Part shown: one piece after another, positions 7,061 to 13,646 of the stretch
How positions within the stretch are numbered: the first letter of the stretch is position 1
How the letters are laid out: each line of letters begins with the position of its first letter
From: a virus
DNA: 29,787 nt
IMG/VR virus record: IMGVR_UViG_3300020583_000033
Span: 1-29,787 of that record
Reading direction: 5' to 3' (one strand)
Position numbers and translations under genes: made by a program
Notes under the pieces: model-generated
Database searches by the model: none
What the model was told of the DNA's origin: nothing
The model's input: the letters and a program-made list of their open reading frames with translations, nothing else

Positions 7061-7099
7061 ATGGCTCGTCGTCATCGCAAGGAAAAGAAACGGAAGTAA
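7061..7099 (+). CDS. 12-residue basic peptide
   Basis: This tiny ORF encodes MARRHRKEKKRK, in which 9 of 12 residues are Arg, Lys or His. It has a strong Shine-Dalgarno, AAAGGAG, about eight bases before the ATG, which makes chance less likely. It is the first of four similar micro-genes between the portal and scaffold genes. A nucleic-acid-binding or DNA-compacting role is possible, as for the small basic DNA-binding protein J of microviruses, but this is inference. Confidence 0.45.
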   Translation: MARRHRKEKKRK

Positions 7100-7188
7100 T
7101 CTGGCGGCGGAGAGAAATCTTCGCCTGACCTGATCTACCTCCCTGTCGTCCGTCGTCGCATCAACTCCCGAAAGGAGCCTCAGTCCAG

Positions 7189-7314
7189 ATGGCCGGAACC
7201 CCTCGAATCAAAGCTTCCAGCGTCGTCAAAGACTTTGGCCAGCCCCGGAAGTTTCTGCGTGACATGCGGGCAAAGGCCGCTAAGAATTCCCGCAAAGGAT
7301 CGAAGCGGACCTAG
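7189..7314 (+). CDS. 41-residue basic peptide
   Basis: This ORF is preceded by AAAGGAG with an 11-base spacer. The peptide begins MAGTPRIKASSVVKDFG and ends with a run of Lys, Arg, Ser and Gly. The middle, PRKFLRDMRAKAAKNSRKG, could be one amphipathic basic helix. It resembles its neighbours in small size and charge but not in sequence. No family is recognised; a nucleic-acid-binding role is possible. Confidence 0.55.
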   Translation: MAGTPRIKASSVVKDFGQPRKFLRDMRAKAAKNSRKGSKRT

Positions 7315-7409
7315 CTCATCCCGGAGACGGTGCTGTTGCCCTTCGCACCCCGTCTTCTTAGCCAGCAGCGACACCTGTCGTTGCAACCCGGAGCGAAGGA
7401 GGCTCGACG

Positions 7410-7466
7410 ATGGCTTCTCGTGGTGGTAGACGATCTAAGCGTCGGCGCGCCGCCGTTCGTAGGTAG
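7410..7466 (+). CDS. 18-residue Arg-rich peptide
   Basis: The ORF encodes MASRGGRRSKRRRAAVRR, nearly half Arg, and is preceded by AAGGAGG eight bases before the ATG. The composition is protamine-like. A longer GTG-started frame over the same bases (7330-7632) reads as low-quality protein and was set aside. Probability is raised by the strong ribosome-binding site and by similar micro-genes on both sides. Confidence 0.45.
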   Translation: MASRGGRRSKRRRAAVRR

Positions 7467-7628
7467 AGGGAACTTAGGTTCCTTTTGTTCGACGGCGGCG
7501 GTGAGAACTGGTGGGGGACTAGAATTCACCCCGCTTGCCGAAAGCGGTCGATGCGCAAGACAGGAGGAAGGCCGGAGCCGGGGAAACCCGCTTCGGCTCA
7601 ACTCCCAACTTAAACTTTGGAGCAGAAC
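7467..7628 (+). other. Gap between micro-genes with hairpin potential
   Basis: I see no convincing gene in these 162 bases. GAGCCG (7575-7580) pairs with CGGCTC (7594-7599), enclosing GGGAAACCC, a compact nested hairpin. A weaker GGAAC/GTTCC stem followed by TTTTG lies near 7470-7488. A 20-codon ORF in the middle lacks a good ribosome-binding site. The stretch may be a structured leader or a small RNA. I found no tRNA-like fold by eye. Confidence 0.3.
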
Positions 7629-7697
7629 ATGAAAAGCTGCAAGATCATGAAGATGACCCGGAACGTGGATCGCAGGGTCGGCGGGAAGCGGAAGTAG
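7629..7697 (+). CDS. 22-residue basic peptide
   Basis: The ORF has GGAG eight bases before the ATG. The peptide starts MKSCKIMKMTRNVDRR and ends VGGKRK; it is basic with one Cys. It is the last of the four micro-genes and is followed within ten bases by the LAGLIDADG endonuclease gene, so it may originally have led directly into the capsid operon. The function is unknown. Confidence 0.4.
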   Translation: MKSCKIMKMTRNVDRRVGGKRK

Positions 7698-7706
7698 AGG
7701 ACTTCG

Positions 7707-8252
7707 ATGGCAGGTGTTAAGCAAGCAAACCGGCGAACGCTCAAGGTCGATATCAGGGATACCGATTGGGCGCGGCTTGCGGCCTACATCGATGGTGAGG
7801 GATGCGTTAACATCCACACTAACCGTGGGCAAGAGGCGCTCGGAAAGTCAAGGAATCATTCTCTTAAGATTCATGTCACCAACACGGATCCACGCTTGCC
7901 AGTTTGGATTTTTGAGACGTTTGGTGTTGGTAAGTGCCGTCAGAAACAAAAATCTCCGAGCATCGTCGCTTATATGGGCACGGGGAAGAAGTGGCGGCAA
8001 GTTCATATTTGGCAGGTAGAGGCTAAACTCGCCGCGCAAATCCTTGAAGGCTGTATGCCGTTCTTCGTCATCAAACGCGAACAGGCTGAAATTGCCATTG
8101 CATTTCAGAAGACCAAGACCTATCACAACGGCGGAGGCAAACGGGGAACTCGTATCCCAGTCAATGTAATTCAAATGCGCGAGCAGATGGCGCATGAGGT
8201 TCGCCAACTTAAGCACGTCAACTATGAAATCAAGGAGGCCGTAAATGGCTAA
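7707..8252 (+). CDS. LAGLIDADG homing endonuclease
   Basis: The 181-residue product carries one LAGLIDADG motif as LAAYIDGEG (24-32), whose acidic residues coordinate the catalytic metal, followed by CVNIHTNR, the first strand of the DNA-binding saddle. FFVIKREQAEIAIAFQ (119-134) matches the usual C-terminal helix of single-motif enzymes, which act as homodimers. GAGG lies nine bases before the ATG. It is free-standing, not inside an intron or intein that I can see, and is in the same direction as the phage operon. Its stop overlaps the next gene's start by 8 bases. It likely spreads by cutting a site in or near this locus in related phages. Confidence 0.9.
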   Translation: MAGVKQANRRTLKVDIRDTDWARLAAYIDGEGCVNIHTNRGQEALGKSRNHSLKIHVTNTDPRLPVWIFETFGVGKCRQKQKSPSIVAYMGTGKKWRQVHIWQVEAKLAAQILEGCMPFFVIKREQAEIAIAFQKTKTYHNGGGKRGTRIPVNVIQMREQMAHEVRQLKHVNYEIKEAVNG

Positions 8253-8430
8253 AATCAAGGAATCGATGGGGAATACGTTCAACTCCGAAATTTTGAAATC
8301 CCCCCTCACGGTCGGTCGCGTAGGCAACGAGCCCGGTCCTGACGTGAACAACAATCCGGTTGCGATGCCCAAGGATCCTCTTGGCCTCATCCCCGAAGGC
8401 GGCGACAAGCCTCACTGGTCTGACAAGTAA
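8245..8430 (+). CDS. Small hypothetical protein before scaffold
   Basis: The 61-residue product has a strong AAGGAGG ahead of the ATG, which overlaps the end of the endonuclease gene. It is rich in Pro, Gly, Asn and Asp with no clear fold (for example GNEPGPDVNNNPVAMP). Similar short acidic proteins often sit between portal and scaffold genes in phages, but I cannot name a family. It may be a minor capsid or assembly peptide. Confidence 0.65.
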   Translation: MAKIKESMGNTFNSEILKSPLTVGRVGNEPGPDVNNNPVAMPKDPLGLIPEGGDKPHWSDK

Positions 8431-8454
8431 GCATCGAACGAGGATTTGATCTAA

Positions 8455-8958
8455 ATGGCAGCAGGGAATCCAGCCTTGGCGCAGATGATGGCGCGGCAAC
8501 TGATCGGGAAACTCGCAGGAGGAGCGCCTAACGGCGGCCCTCCCGCTGGCCCCGGCGGTCCGATGCCTCCTCCGCCTGGGATGACAGGTCAGGGTGGTTC
8601 TGGTGGCCCAAGTGCGGGCGGAACGGGAGCCCCCGGCTCCCCGCCCCCTACAACTCCTGCTGGCCTTCAGCTTTCTCAGCAACTGGCCGAGCTTCAGGGC
8701 GCCGATCCTGACGCCATGATCAAGTCTTTAACTTCGATGAAGTCGATGGCTGTTCAGCAGTACACGCGCGCCGCCTTCACCATGCCCGGCGTCACGCGTA
8801 ATCTCGCTCAGGTCGTCAAGTATCTCGATAACTGTATCCAGGAAGCGGAGAAGGCAGCGGCCACCACGGCTGCGGCTGGTCCGATCACCAACAACGCAGC
8901 CATCCCCAATCCTGCTGGCCAGAATGCGCCGGTCAACGGAATGGGATCACAACAATAG
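8455..8958 (+). CDS. Hypothetical head-region protein
   Basis: The product has 167 residues. The N-terminus (1-22) is a helix, followed by a Gly/Pro-rich low-complexity linker (about 23-70), then a helical domain (about 72-140) that includes QLAELQGADPDAMIKSLTSM and ends near CIQEAEKAAAT, and a disordered Asn/Pro tail. The position just before the scaffold, and the helix/linker composition, suggest a head-assembly helper or minor capsid protein. I cannot assign a family. The gene starts 24 bases after the previous stop and is followed by AAGGAG for the next gene. Confidence 0.7.
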   Translation: MAAGNPALAQMMARQLIGKLAGGAPNGGPPAGPGGPMPPPPGMTGQGGSGGPSAGGTGAPGSPPPTTPAGLQLSQQLAELQGADPDAMIKSLTSMKSMAVQQYTRAAFTMPGVTRNLAQVVKYLDNCIQEAEKAAATTAAAGPITNNAAIPNPAGQNAPVNGMGSQQ

Positions 8959-8974
8959 AAGGAGACCTACCCCC

Positions 8975-9955
8975 ATGGCTCTAAATGACATTCTCAAGAA
9001 CGGCAAATATCCTGACGACATGGTGCTGAACCTGCCCGACGGGACTACGGTCAATGTTGGAGAAATCCGCGCTCTTCCTGTCGCTGAGCGCCAGGCTCTG
9101 ACGGCGCAGATCGAGCAGCGCCAGAACACTCTCGGCCAGGCCGAGCTTGCCTTCGCAGCCAAGTTTCAGGATGCGGTCAAGGCCGGCTGGATCGCGCAGG
9201 ACGGCAGAATCGTTCCGCCGACGCAGCAGACGACTCAGCAAACCACGCAACAGACTACGACGGCCGATCTCCGTCGCGCTGCCGCTGCCGAATATGGTCT
9301 TGACGAGAACGACCCCTTGCTTGGCCCGGTGGTCAAGGAAATGAAGGCTCAGTTAGCTGAGCGCGACAAGACTTTGAATGAGCTTCGCACGAAGCTCGAC
9401 GCGCTGCCGGCTCAGTTCGATTCGCTCAAATCCACCCTCACTGATTCGCTTGGCAAGGTGACCGGTGTGGTCAACACCTCGGTTGGCCGCTATTTGAACG
9501 ACACGTATCAGCAGCAATTTGCCGCGGCAACCAAGGATTTGCCCAAGGACGTCAAGGTCGATTACGAGGCGGCTTACAAATATGCTTCCGACCATGGCCT
9601 CAAGGACAAGGACGGGTTTCTTCAGATCCCCGATGCGGTGGACCGGCTGACCTGGAATGATCGTAAGAAAGCTGAACTGGACGCGGCCAAGGCTGATCTG
9701 ATCGCCAAGACCACGAAGGATCTCGAGGAGAAGAATCGCGTTTCCACCCTTACTCCTCCGTCGCGCAATCCGCTTACGCAGACGGCCAAGCCCAAGGAAG
9801 GTGAATTCATTCCCTACAACGAGCGCACCGATTCCAAGGGGAACAAGGTCCGTGCCGTCAAGTCTTTCGAGGAAGCGATGTCGGAAGCGATGTCGGATGA
9901 AGATGTTCTGAAATCGGCGCTCTCGACGGCCAGTTTCGGTGGCGGAGTTCAGTAA
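8975..9955 (+). CDS. Capsid scaffolding protein
   Basis: Scaffold proteins shape the procapsid and leave before DNA fills it. The 326-residue product has the typical build: highly charged, helical, Cys-free, with coiled-coil-like segments near 30-70 and 110-150, and a QQTT repeat at 84-96. It lies immediately before the major capsid gene, the usual scaffold place. The start at 8975 was chosen over an in-frame upstream ATG at 8924 because AAGGAG (8959-8964) precedes it and 8924 lies inside the previous gene. The short basic/acidic C-terminus (FEEAMSEAMSDEDVLKSAL) may contact the coat protein. Assignment rests on position and composition rather than on a specific motif. Confidence 0.75.
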   Translation: MALNDILKNGKYPDDMVLNLPDGTTVNVGEIRALPVAERQALTAQIEQRQNTLGQAELAFAAKFQDAVKAGWIAQDGRIVPPTQQTTQQTTQQTTTADLRRAAAAEYGLDENDPLLGPVVKEMKAQLAERDKTLNELRTKLDALPAQFDSLKSTLTDSLGKVTGVVNTSVGRYLNDTYQQQFAAATKDLPKDVKVDYEAAYKYASDHGLKDKDGFLQIPDAVDRLTWNDRKKAELDAAKADLIAKTTKDLEEKNRVSTLTPPSRNPLTQTAKPKEGEFIPYNERTDSKGNKVRAVKSFEEAMSEAMSDEDVLKSALSTASFGGGVQ

Positions 9956-10056
9956 GCAAGTTTTGGTGGGGCCGAGAATTATCTCAGCTTCATTCTTTTA
10001 ACCTTTAACCCGTCCGGCGATCCTCCCCCTTTTCGCTTGGACCAGGAGCAGCCATC

Positions 10057-11043
10057 ATGGCCAATAGCGTGGTTGGACTGGGACTTGCATCGCCACCGGT
10101 TCAGTTGAGTAACAACGTCAACGCGATTTCCCAGAAATTTATCGTCCCTGTCCTCGGCGACAACGTGTTCAAGCCCTCCCCTGTTTTCTGGGCTCTCACC
10201 CGAGAGGGCAAACGGTTTGGCGCCGGCGAACTGATCTTCCCGGAAATCTACCAGGAAGAGCTTCCCGGCGGCGCGTACTACGGCGACCAGTTGCTCGATA
10301 CCTCGGTCGTCGATTCCGTGCAGCCGGCGAACCAGCAGTGGAAGCCGTACCGCCAGCCTGTCGTGATTCCGATCACCGACATCATTTTGAACCGCGGCGG
10401 CTCGAACAACCTGGACATCATCCGGGCGAAATTCCAGACCGCATCCGGCAGCTTCCTGCAGAAGCTCTCGCGCGCCTTGTGGCACACCTCGCCGCAGAAC
10501 ACCTCGCTTGACGTGGACGATCTCAACTCGTGGGTCGTGTCGACCACGAATACGATCGCGGGCATTAATCGTGCGTCCTCGGCGAATGCCTGGTGGCTGG
10601 CCGCGACCGCTGTGGCCGGCGGTTCCGCTGCGTTGTCTTCGGCGACTGCCGAGCCTGGATACCAGTCCGTCACCTGGGGCTATGACGAGCCCGATCTGTT
10701 CGTAATGAACCGGACATCGTATGCGGCGTTCAAGAATCAGTTTGTCGCCAACATCCGATTTGGCCAGGGAATGCAGGATGACGAAGCCTTGCAGGTTGGC
10801 TTCCGCAATCACTTCCTGTTCAACAACGCGGTGACGGTTGCCGATTACTTCGCGACCGCGAATCAGGCTCTGCTGTTGAACTCGAAGTACATTTTCCCGG
10901 TCTTCCATGAGGCGGATTACTTCAACGTGGATCCGTTCCTGAAGCCGTCGAACCAGCGTGTTCTCGTGTCGTGCATGTATCTGACCTGGAATCTGAGTTG
11001 CATCTCGCCCAGGATGAACGTGCCGTTCACAGCGATCACCTAA
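10057..11043 (+). CDS. Major capsid protein
   Basis: The coat protein builds the icosahedral head. The 328-residue product fits the size of HK97-fold coat proteins. Visible features are an N-terminal arm, FWALTREGKRFGAGELIFPE (45-64), a central domain with YDEPDLFVMNRTSYAAFKNQ, and a C-terminal strand region with YIFPVFHEADYFNVDPFL. Position directly after the scaffold supports the call. AGGAG precedes the ATG. No protease gene is seen and the protein lacks an obvious propeptide, so maturation may not need cleavage. A 9-bp inverted repeat lies just after the stop. Confidence 0.88.
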   Translation: MANSVVGLGLASPPVQLSNNVNAISQKFIVPVLGDNVFKPSPVFWALTREGKRFGAGELIFPEIYQEELPGGAYYGDQLLDTSVVDSVQPANQQWKPYRQPVVIPITDIILNRGGSNNLDIIRAKFQTASGSFLQKLSRALWHTSPQNTSLDVDDLNSWVVSTTNTIAGINRASSANAWWLAATAVAGGSAALSSATAEPGYQSVTWGYDEPDLFVMNRTSYAAFKNQFVANIRFGQGMQDDEALQVGFRNHFLFNNAVTVADYFATANQALLLNSKYIFPVFHEADYFNVDPFLKPSNQRVLVSCMYLTWNLSCISPRMNVPFTAIT

Positions 11044-11054
11044 CGAGCCAAGGG

Positions 11055-11099
11055 AGGAGAAGGCAGACCAGGCCTGTGACCCGGATTCAACCTTCTCCT
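11055..11099 (+). repeat. Inverted repeat after the capsid gene
   Basis: AGGAGAAGG (11055-11063) pairs exactly with CCTTCTCCT (11091-11099) across a 27-base loop that holds the palindrome CAGGCCTG. No T run follows, so it is not a standard terminator. It could slow ribosomes, stabilise the abundant capsid mRNA, or affect translation of the next gene. Confidence 0.4.
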
Positions 11100-11121
11100 T
11101 CCAACCCCAAGGAGAACTTCC

Positions 11122-11553
11122 ATGGCGCTACCTTTTGCAAATCCAGTTTCGCAATGCATGCCGGGGTTCGGCTCGCCTTCATTCTACGGGGCTGCGACTC
11201 AGACTCCCACCACCACGGCCGCTCTAACCCTTACGATCGGCGCGACGGCCACCACACCTTCAACCGGAGGCACACCGTTCAATCTCAACGGCGGCCCGGC
11301 TCCGACTTCCGGCAAGTGGCATCTGCGCATGGCCGGCGCGACAGGTACTCCGACTCTCGCGCTTCAGGTCACTGTCTCCGATGGCACGAATACATGGACT
11401 GTTGCGACGATTCCGGCATCTGTAGCCACCAACTATCTTGACTACACAGGTGAATTCAAGACGGATGTGTCGATCACCTCAGTAGCGTTTGTCACGACAC
11501 CCGGCGGCGGAGGGACCAATATTCCGCTGGATGCGGAAGTCTCGCTCGTCTGA
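11122..11553 (+). CDS. Small beta-rich head (decoration-like) protein
   Basis: The 143-residue product is rich in Thr, Gly, Ala and Val with alternating polar and hydrophobic residues, such as LALQVTVSDGTNTWTVATIP, which predicts a beta-sandwich. A small beta protein right after the coat gene is most often a head decoration or capsid-stabilising protein. AAGGAG precedes the ATG. The gene is followed by a rho-independent terminator, so it is the last gene of the capsid transcription unit. No family is recognised. Confidence 0.7.
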   Translation: MALPFANPVSQCMPGFGSPSFYGAATQTPTTTAALTLTIGATATTPSTGGTPFNLNGGPAPTSGKWHLRMAGATGTPTLALQVTVSDGTNTWTVATIPASVATNYLDYTGEFKTDVSITSVAFVTTPGGGGTNIPLDAEVSLV

Positions 11554-11588
11554 TCTTTGTTGCCCGTCGCCATAGCCGCTGTCCCATC

Positions 11589-11628
11589 GGCGGATGTCCT
11601 ACTGACCGGGGACATCCGCCTTCTTTTT
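11589..11628 (+). terminator. Rho-independent terminator after the capsid block
   Basis: GGCGGATGTCC (11589-11599) pairs perfectly with GGACATCCGCC (11610-11620): an 11-bp GC-rich stem and 10-base loop, followed by TTCTTTTT. It ends the scaffold/coat/decoration unit, so the abundant head proteins can be made in excess of the tail proteins. The T run is directly followed by the ribosome-binding site of the next gene. Confidence 0.88.
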
Positions 11629-11642
11629 GTAGGAGGGTTCAA

Positions 11643-12263
11643 TTGGGAATTAAGTGTTTCTGGCTTGAGCCGACTGATCGGGAAAAGCGATATCTGCGTC
11701 GGTACGCAGGAGGTTCAAAATGTCCCGGTCCAATGTCTTATCACGACGCGATGACGTTCCTTGACGAATCGCGTGAAGTGATGAGCGAGGATGGCACGCA
11801 TTGGGTCGACAGTGGTCAGATAGCCAAAGATTTTGAGGGTCATCCGCTTTGGCCGACTCACTGTCCCTGCGGGTACGAGTTTCAAGATTCGCCAGATGAA
11901 CAACGTCAACTTTTCAGTTCTCACATCTACCGCCGCGCAGATACTGGCGAAGAGATGACTTTGCGCGACGCGCCGGACGGAGCGATGTGGGATGCGACGT
12001 GGCTTCATGGCTGGGCTGCGAACTGTGGCCCAGATGGAAGATCGATTGTTTGCAAGGTCCCCGTTAATCACGATTGGCACATCGATGGCCCTTGCAGTAA
12101 CTGCACACGACCTAACGAGCCGCACAAGTGCTGGGTGCGCCATGGCGAGCCGCCGAACTTGACAGTCGATAAGAATGGTGACACTTGCGCTGCGGGAGCA
12201 GGATCAATTCTTACACCGACCTGGCATGGATTTTTACGTAATGGCGAACTGGTTTCTTGTTAA
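11643..12263 (+). CDS. Conserved phage protein of unknown function
   Basis: The product has 206 residues. The start is TTG at 11643, supported by AGGAGG at 11631-11636, six bases upstream. Residues 100-206 look like a conserved phage family that I recall but cannot name: GAMWDATWLHGW, then VNHDWHIDGPCSNCTRP, then KCWVRHGEPPNLTVDKNG and CAAGAGSI, ending WHGFLRNGEL. The many Cys and His residues suggest a metal site. The N-terminal half is Asp/Glu-rich with HCPCGYEF. It starts after the terminator and precedes the adaptor gene. It may be a head-tail joining or virion component; its activity is unknown. Confidence 0.7.
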   Translation: MGIKCFWLEPTDREKRYLRRYAGGSKCPGPMSYHDAMTFLDESREVMSEDGTHWVDSGQIAKDFEGHPLWPTHCPCGYEFQDSPDEQRQLFSSHIYRRADTGEEMTLRDAPDGAMWDATWLHGWAANCGPDGRSIVCKVPVNHDWHIDGPCSNCTRPNEPHKCWVRHGEPPNLTVDKNGDTCAAGAGSILTPTWHGFLRNGELVSC

Positions 12264-12278
12264 ATACGGGGGTGTGAT

Positions 12279-13646
12279 TTGAGTCAATGGTCACTAGTCG
12301 GGGACGCACTTATGGCGCTCCGTGAGCAAGCCGCCGACGTTCCTTCCGCTCTTCCGGCGCCCACTCTTAGCTCCGTCACTCCGTTCCCGACTGGTTCTCT
12401 AGCCGCTTGGTTCACGGTCACCCAACTCACCCCGTGGGGTGAGTCTCCCGCTTCTGCTGAGATCGATGTCACGACCGGCGCGATTGGTGCCACCTTCACT
12501 CTGGTTGGAAGCTGCTCGTTCGCTGCGACTTCGCTGCGCGTCTATTTCACACTCAGCGCGGCGGGTGGTGAGGACCGTTATTCCGAGTATCCGATTCCTT
12601 CCGGTGGCACAGGCGCGTTCTCTCTTGCGTTCACGCTCTCGAGCACCGGGACGGGGCAGGGAGCCATCACGCCGGGATTCGCGCCGACGCGCTCTTCGGC
12701 CTGGCTGCCCGACACAGATGGGACGGCGCTGAGCGCGGCGGCTCTTTATAGGTGGATCTCGGAAGGCTTGGACGTGATTACTGGGCTTACTGACGGTATC
12801 CGCGACGTGACCGGCATTCCAAGTACAGCTGGCCAGGCTCAATACCAACTCATTTCCAACTGGCGCAAGATTGACAATCAATGGTTTGACGGCTGGCCGA
12901 TGACGATGGGCAACAAATCTGACGTCTTCCGGCACAGTAACGTAGTTGGGATATCCGGGACCGGTGTGCTCAATCAGGACTCTGTAATTCAGCAGGTTGA
13001 GTTTTATCCGCAATCGAGCAGGACTTCGGGAAATGGTGTCTTAAGTGGGAATCTTTCAGCCACGGCGACCGCGATTCCATACACCCCCGGATCTTCCGGA
13101 TGGGTACTTGGATTTGGCCTCGCGCTCCTCGGGCCTTATCCAGCCGACCCTTCCGCCTGCGAATTAGTTTATTACTCGGGCAATGTTTCAAACTCGCTTT
13201 CTCCTGTCACGAGGGGTATGGGCGGTACTTTCGCGACCGCATGGCCATCTGGTACTCAAGTCCTTGAGTGCAATCTCTACCTGACCGGCCTGCGATATCC
13301 AACGCACTATACGCGCGGTCAGGCCAACAATCAGCTTGGCTTGCCTCCCGCATGGATCGATGTGTTGAAGGACTACTTGGCGTCGCGGTTCAAAGGTGCG
13401 GAACAGGATATCGAAGGTCAACAGGCATTGTTGAAACAGGTCGAGAACAAATGTCAGTCGATCAAGGGAAATCGGCAGGTCATGATGCGGAGACAGGTGC
13501 AGGTGGGCGGTTCTAGTGGCGTCGAAACCGTGGCTGGGACAGGTGGGTACTTCGGGTCAGTGATTCTTCCCCTTTTGTTCGCTTTTTTGGTATTGAGTCC
13601 TACGCTCTTTTCGCCGTTTGCCAGGATTTGTTGCTATGGCAGCTAA
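12279..13646 (+). CDS. Probable neck/adaptor protein
   Basis: The 455-residue product starts with TTG at 12279 with GGGGGTG upstream; an in-frame ATG at 12312 is the alternative. Residues 20-130 are a beta-rich domain (fibronectin-like look). Two helical parts flank a second beta domain: ALYRWISEGLDVITGLTDGI and, near the end, LPPAWIDVLKDYLASRFKGA with EDIEGQQALLKQVENKC, the type of helices found in portal-binding adaptors. Position before the nozzle gene supports this. The last 29 residues are unexpectedly hydrophobic (SVILPLLFAFLVLSPTLF), encoded by pyrimidine-rich DNA. The role is inferred from order and helices. Confidence 0.6.
   Translation: MSQWSLVGDALMALREQAADVPSALPAPTLSSVTPFPTGSLAAWFTVTQLTPWGESPASAEIDVTTGAIGATFTLVGSCSFAATSLRVYFTLSAAGGEDRYSEYPIPSGGTGAFSLAFTLSSTGTGQGAITPGFAPTRSSAWLPDTDGTALSAAALYRWISEGLDVITGLTDGIRDVTGIPSTAGQAQYQLISNWRKIDNQWFDGWPMTMGNKSDVFRHSNVVGISGTGVLNQDSVIQQVEFYPQSSRTSGNGVLSGNLSATATAIPYTPGSSGWVLGFGLALLGPYPADPSACELVYYSGNVSNSLSPVTRGMGGTFATAWPSGTQVLECNLYLTGLRYPTHYTRGQANNQLGLPPAWIDVLKDYLASRFKGAEQDIEGQQALLKQVENKCQSIKGNRQVMMRRQVQVGGSSGVETVAGTGGYFGSVILPLLFAFLVLSPTLFSPFARICCYGS

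Noticed and set aside
7467-7628. Possible tRNA
   Set aside because: Stems are present, but no cloverleaf with a T-loop consensus could be drawn by eye.
7330-7632. 100-codon GTG-started frame over the micro-genes
   Set aside because: Weak start context, unlikely composition, and it overlaps the strong ribosome-binding site and Arg-rich ORF at 7410.
9956-10056. Possible terminator between scaffold and capsid genes
   Set aside because: Only a 4-bp GAGA/TCTC stem precedes the T-rich stretch; too weak.
9979-10908. 309-codon minus-strand frame
   Set aside because: It is antisense to the capsid gene and reads like a shadow of GC-rich coding DNA.
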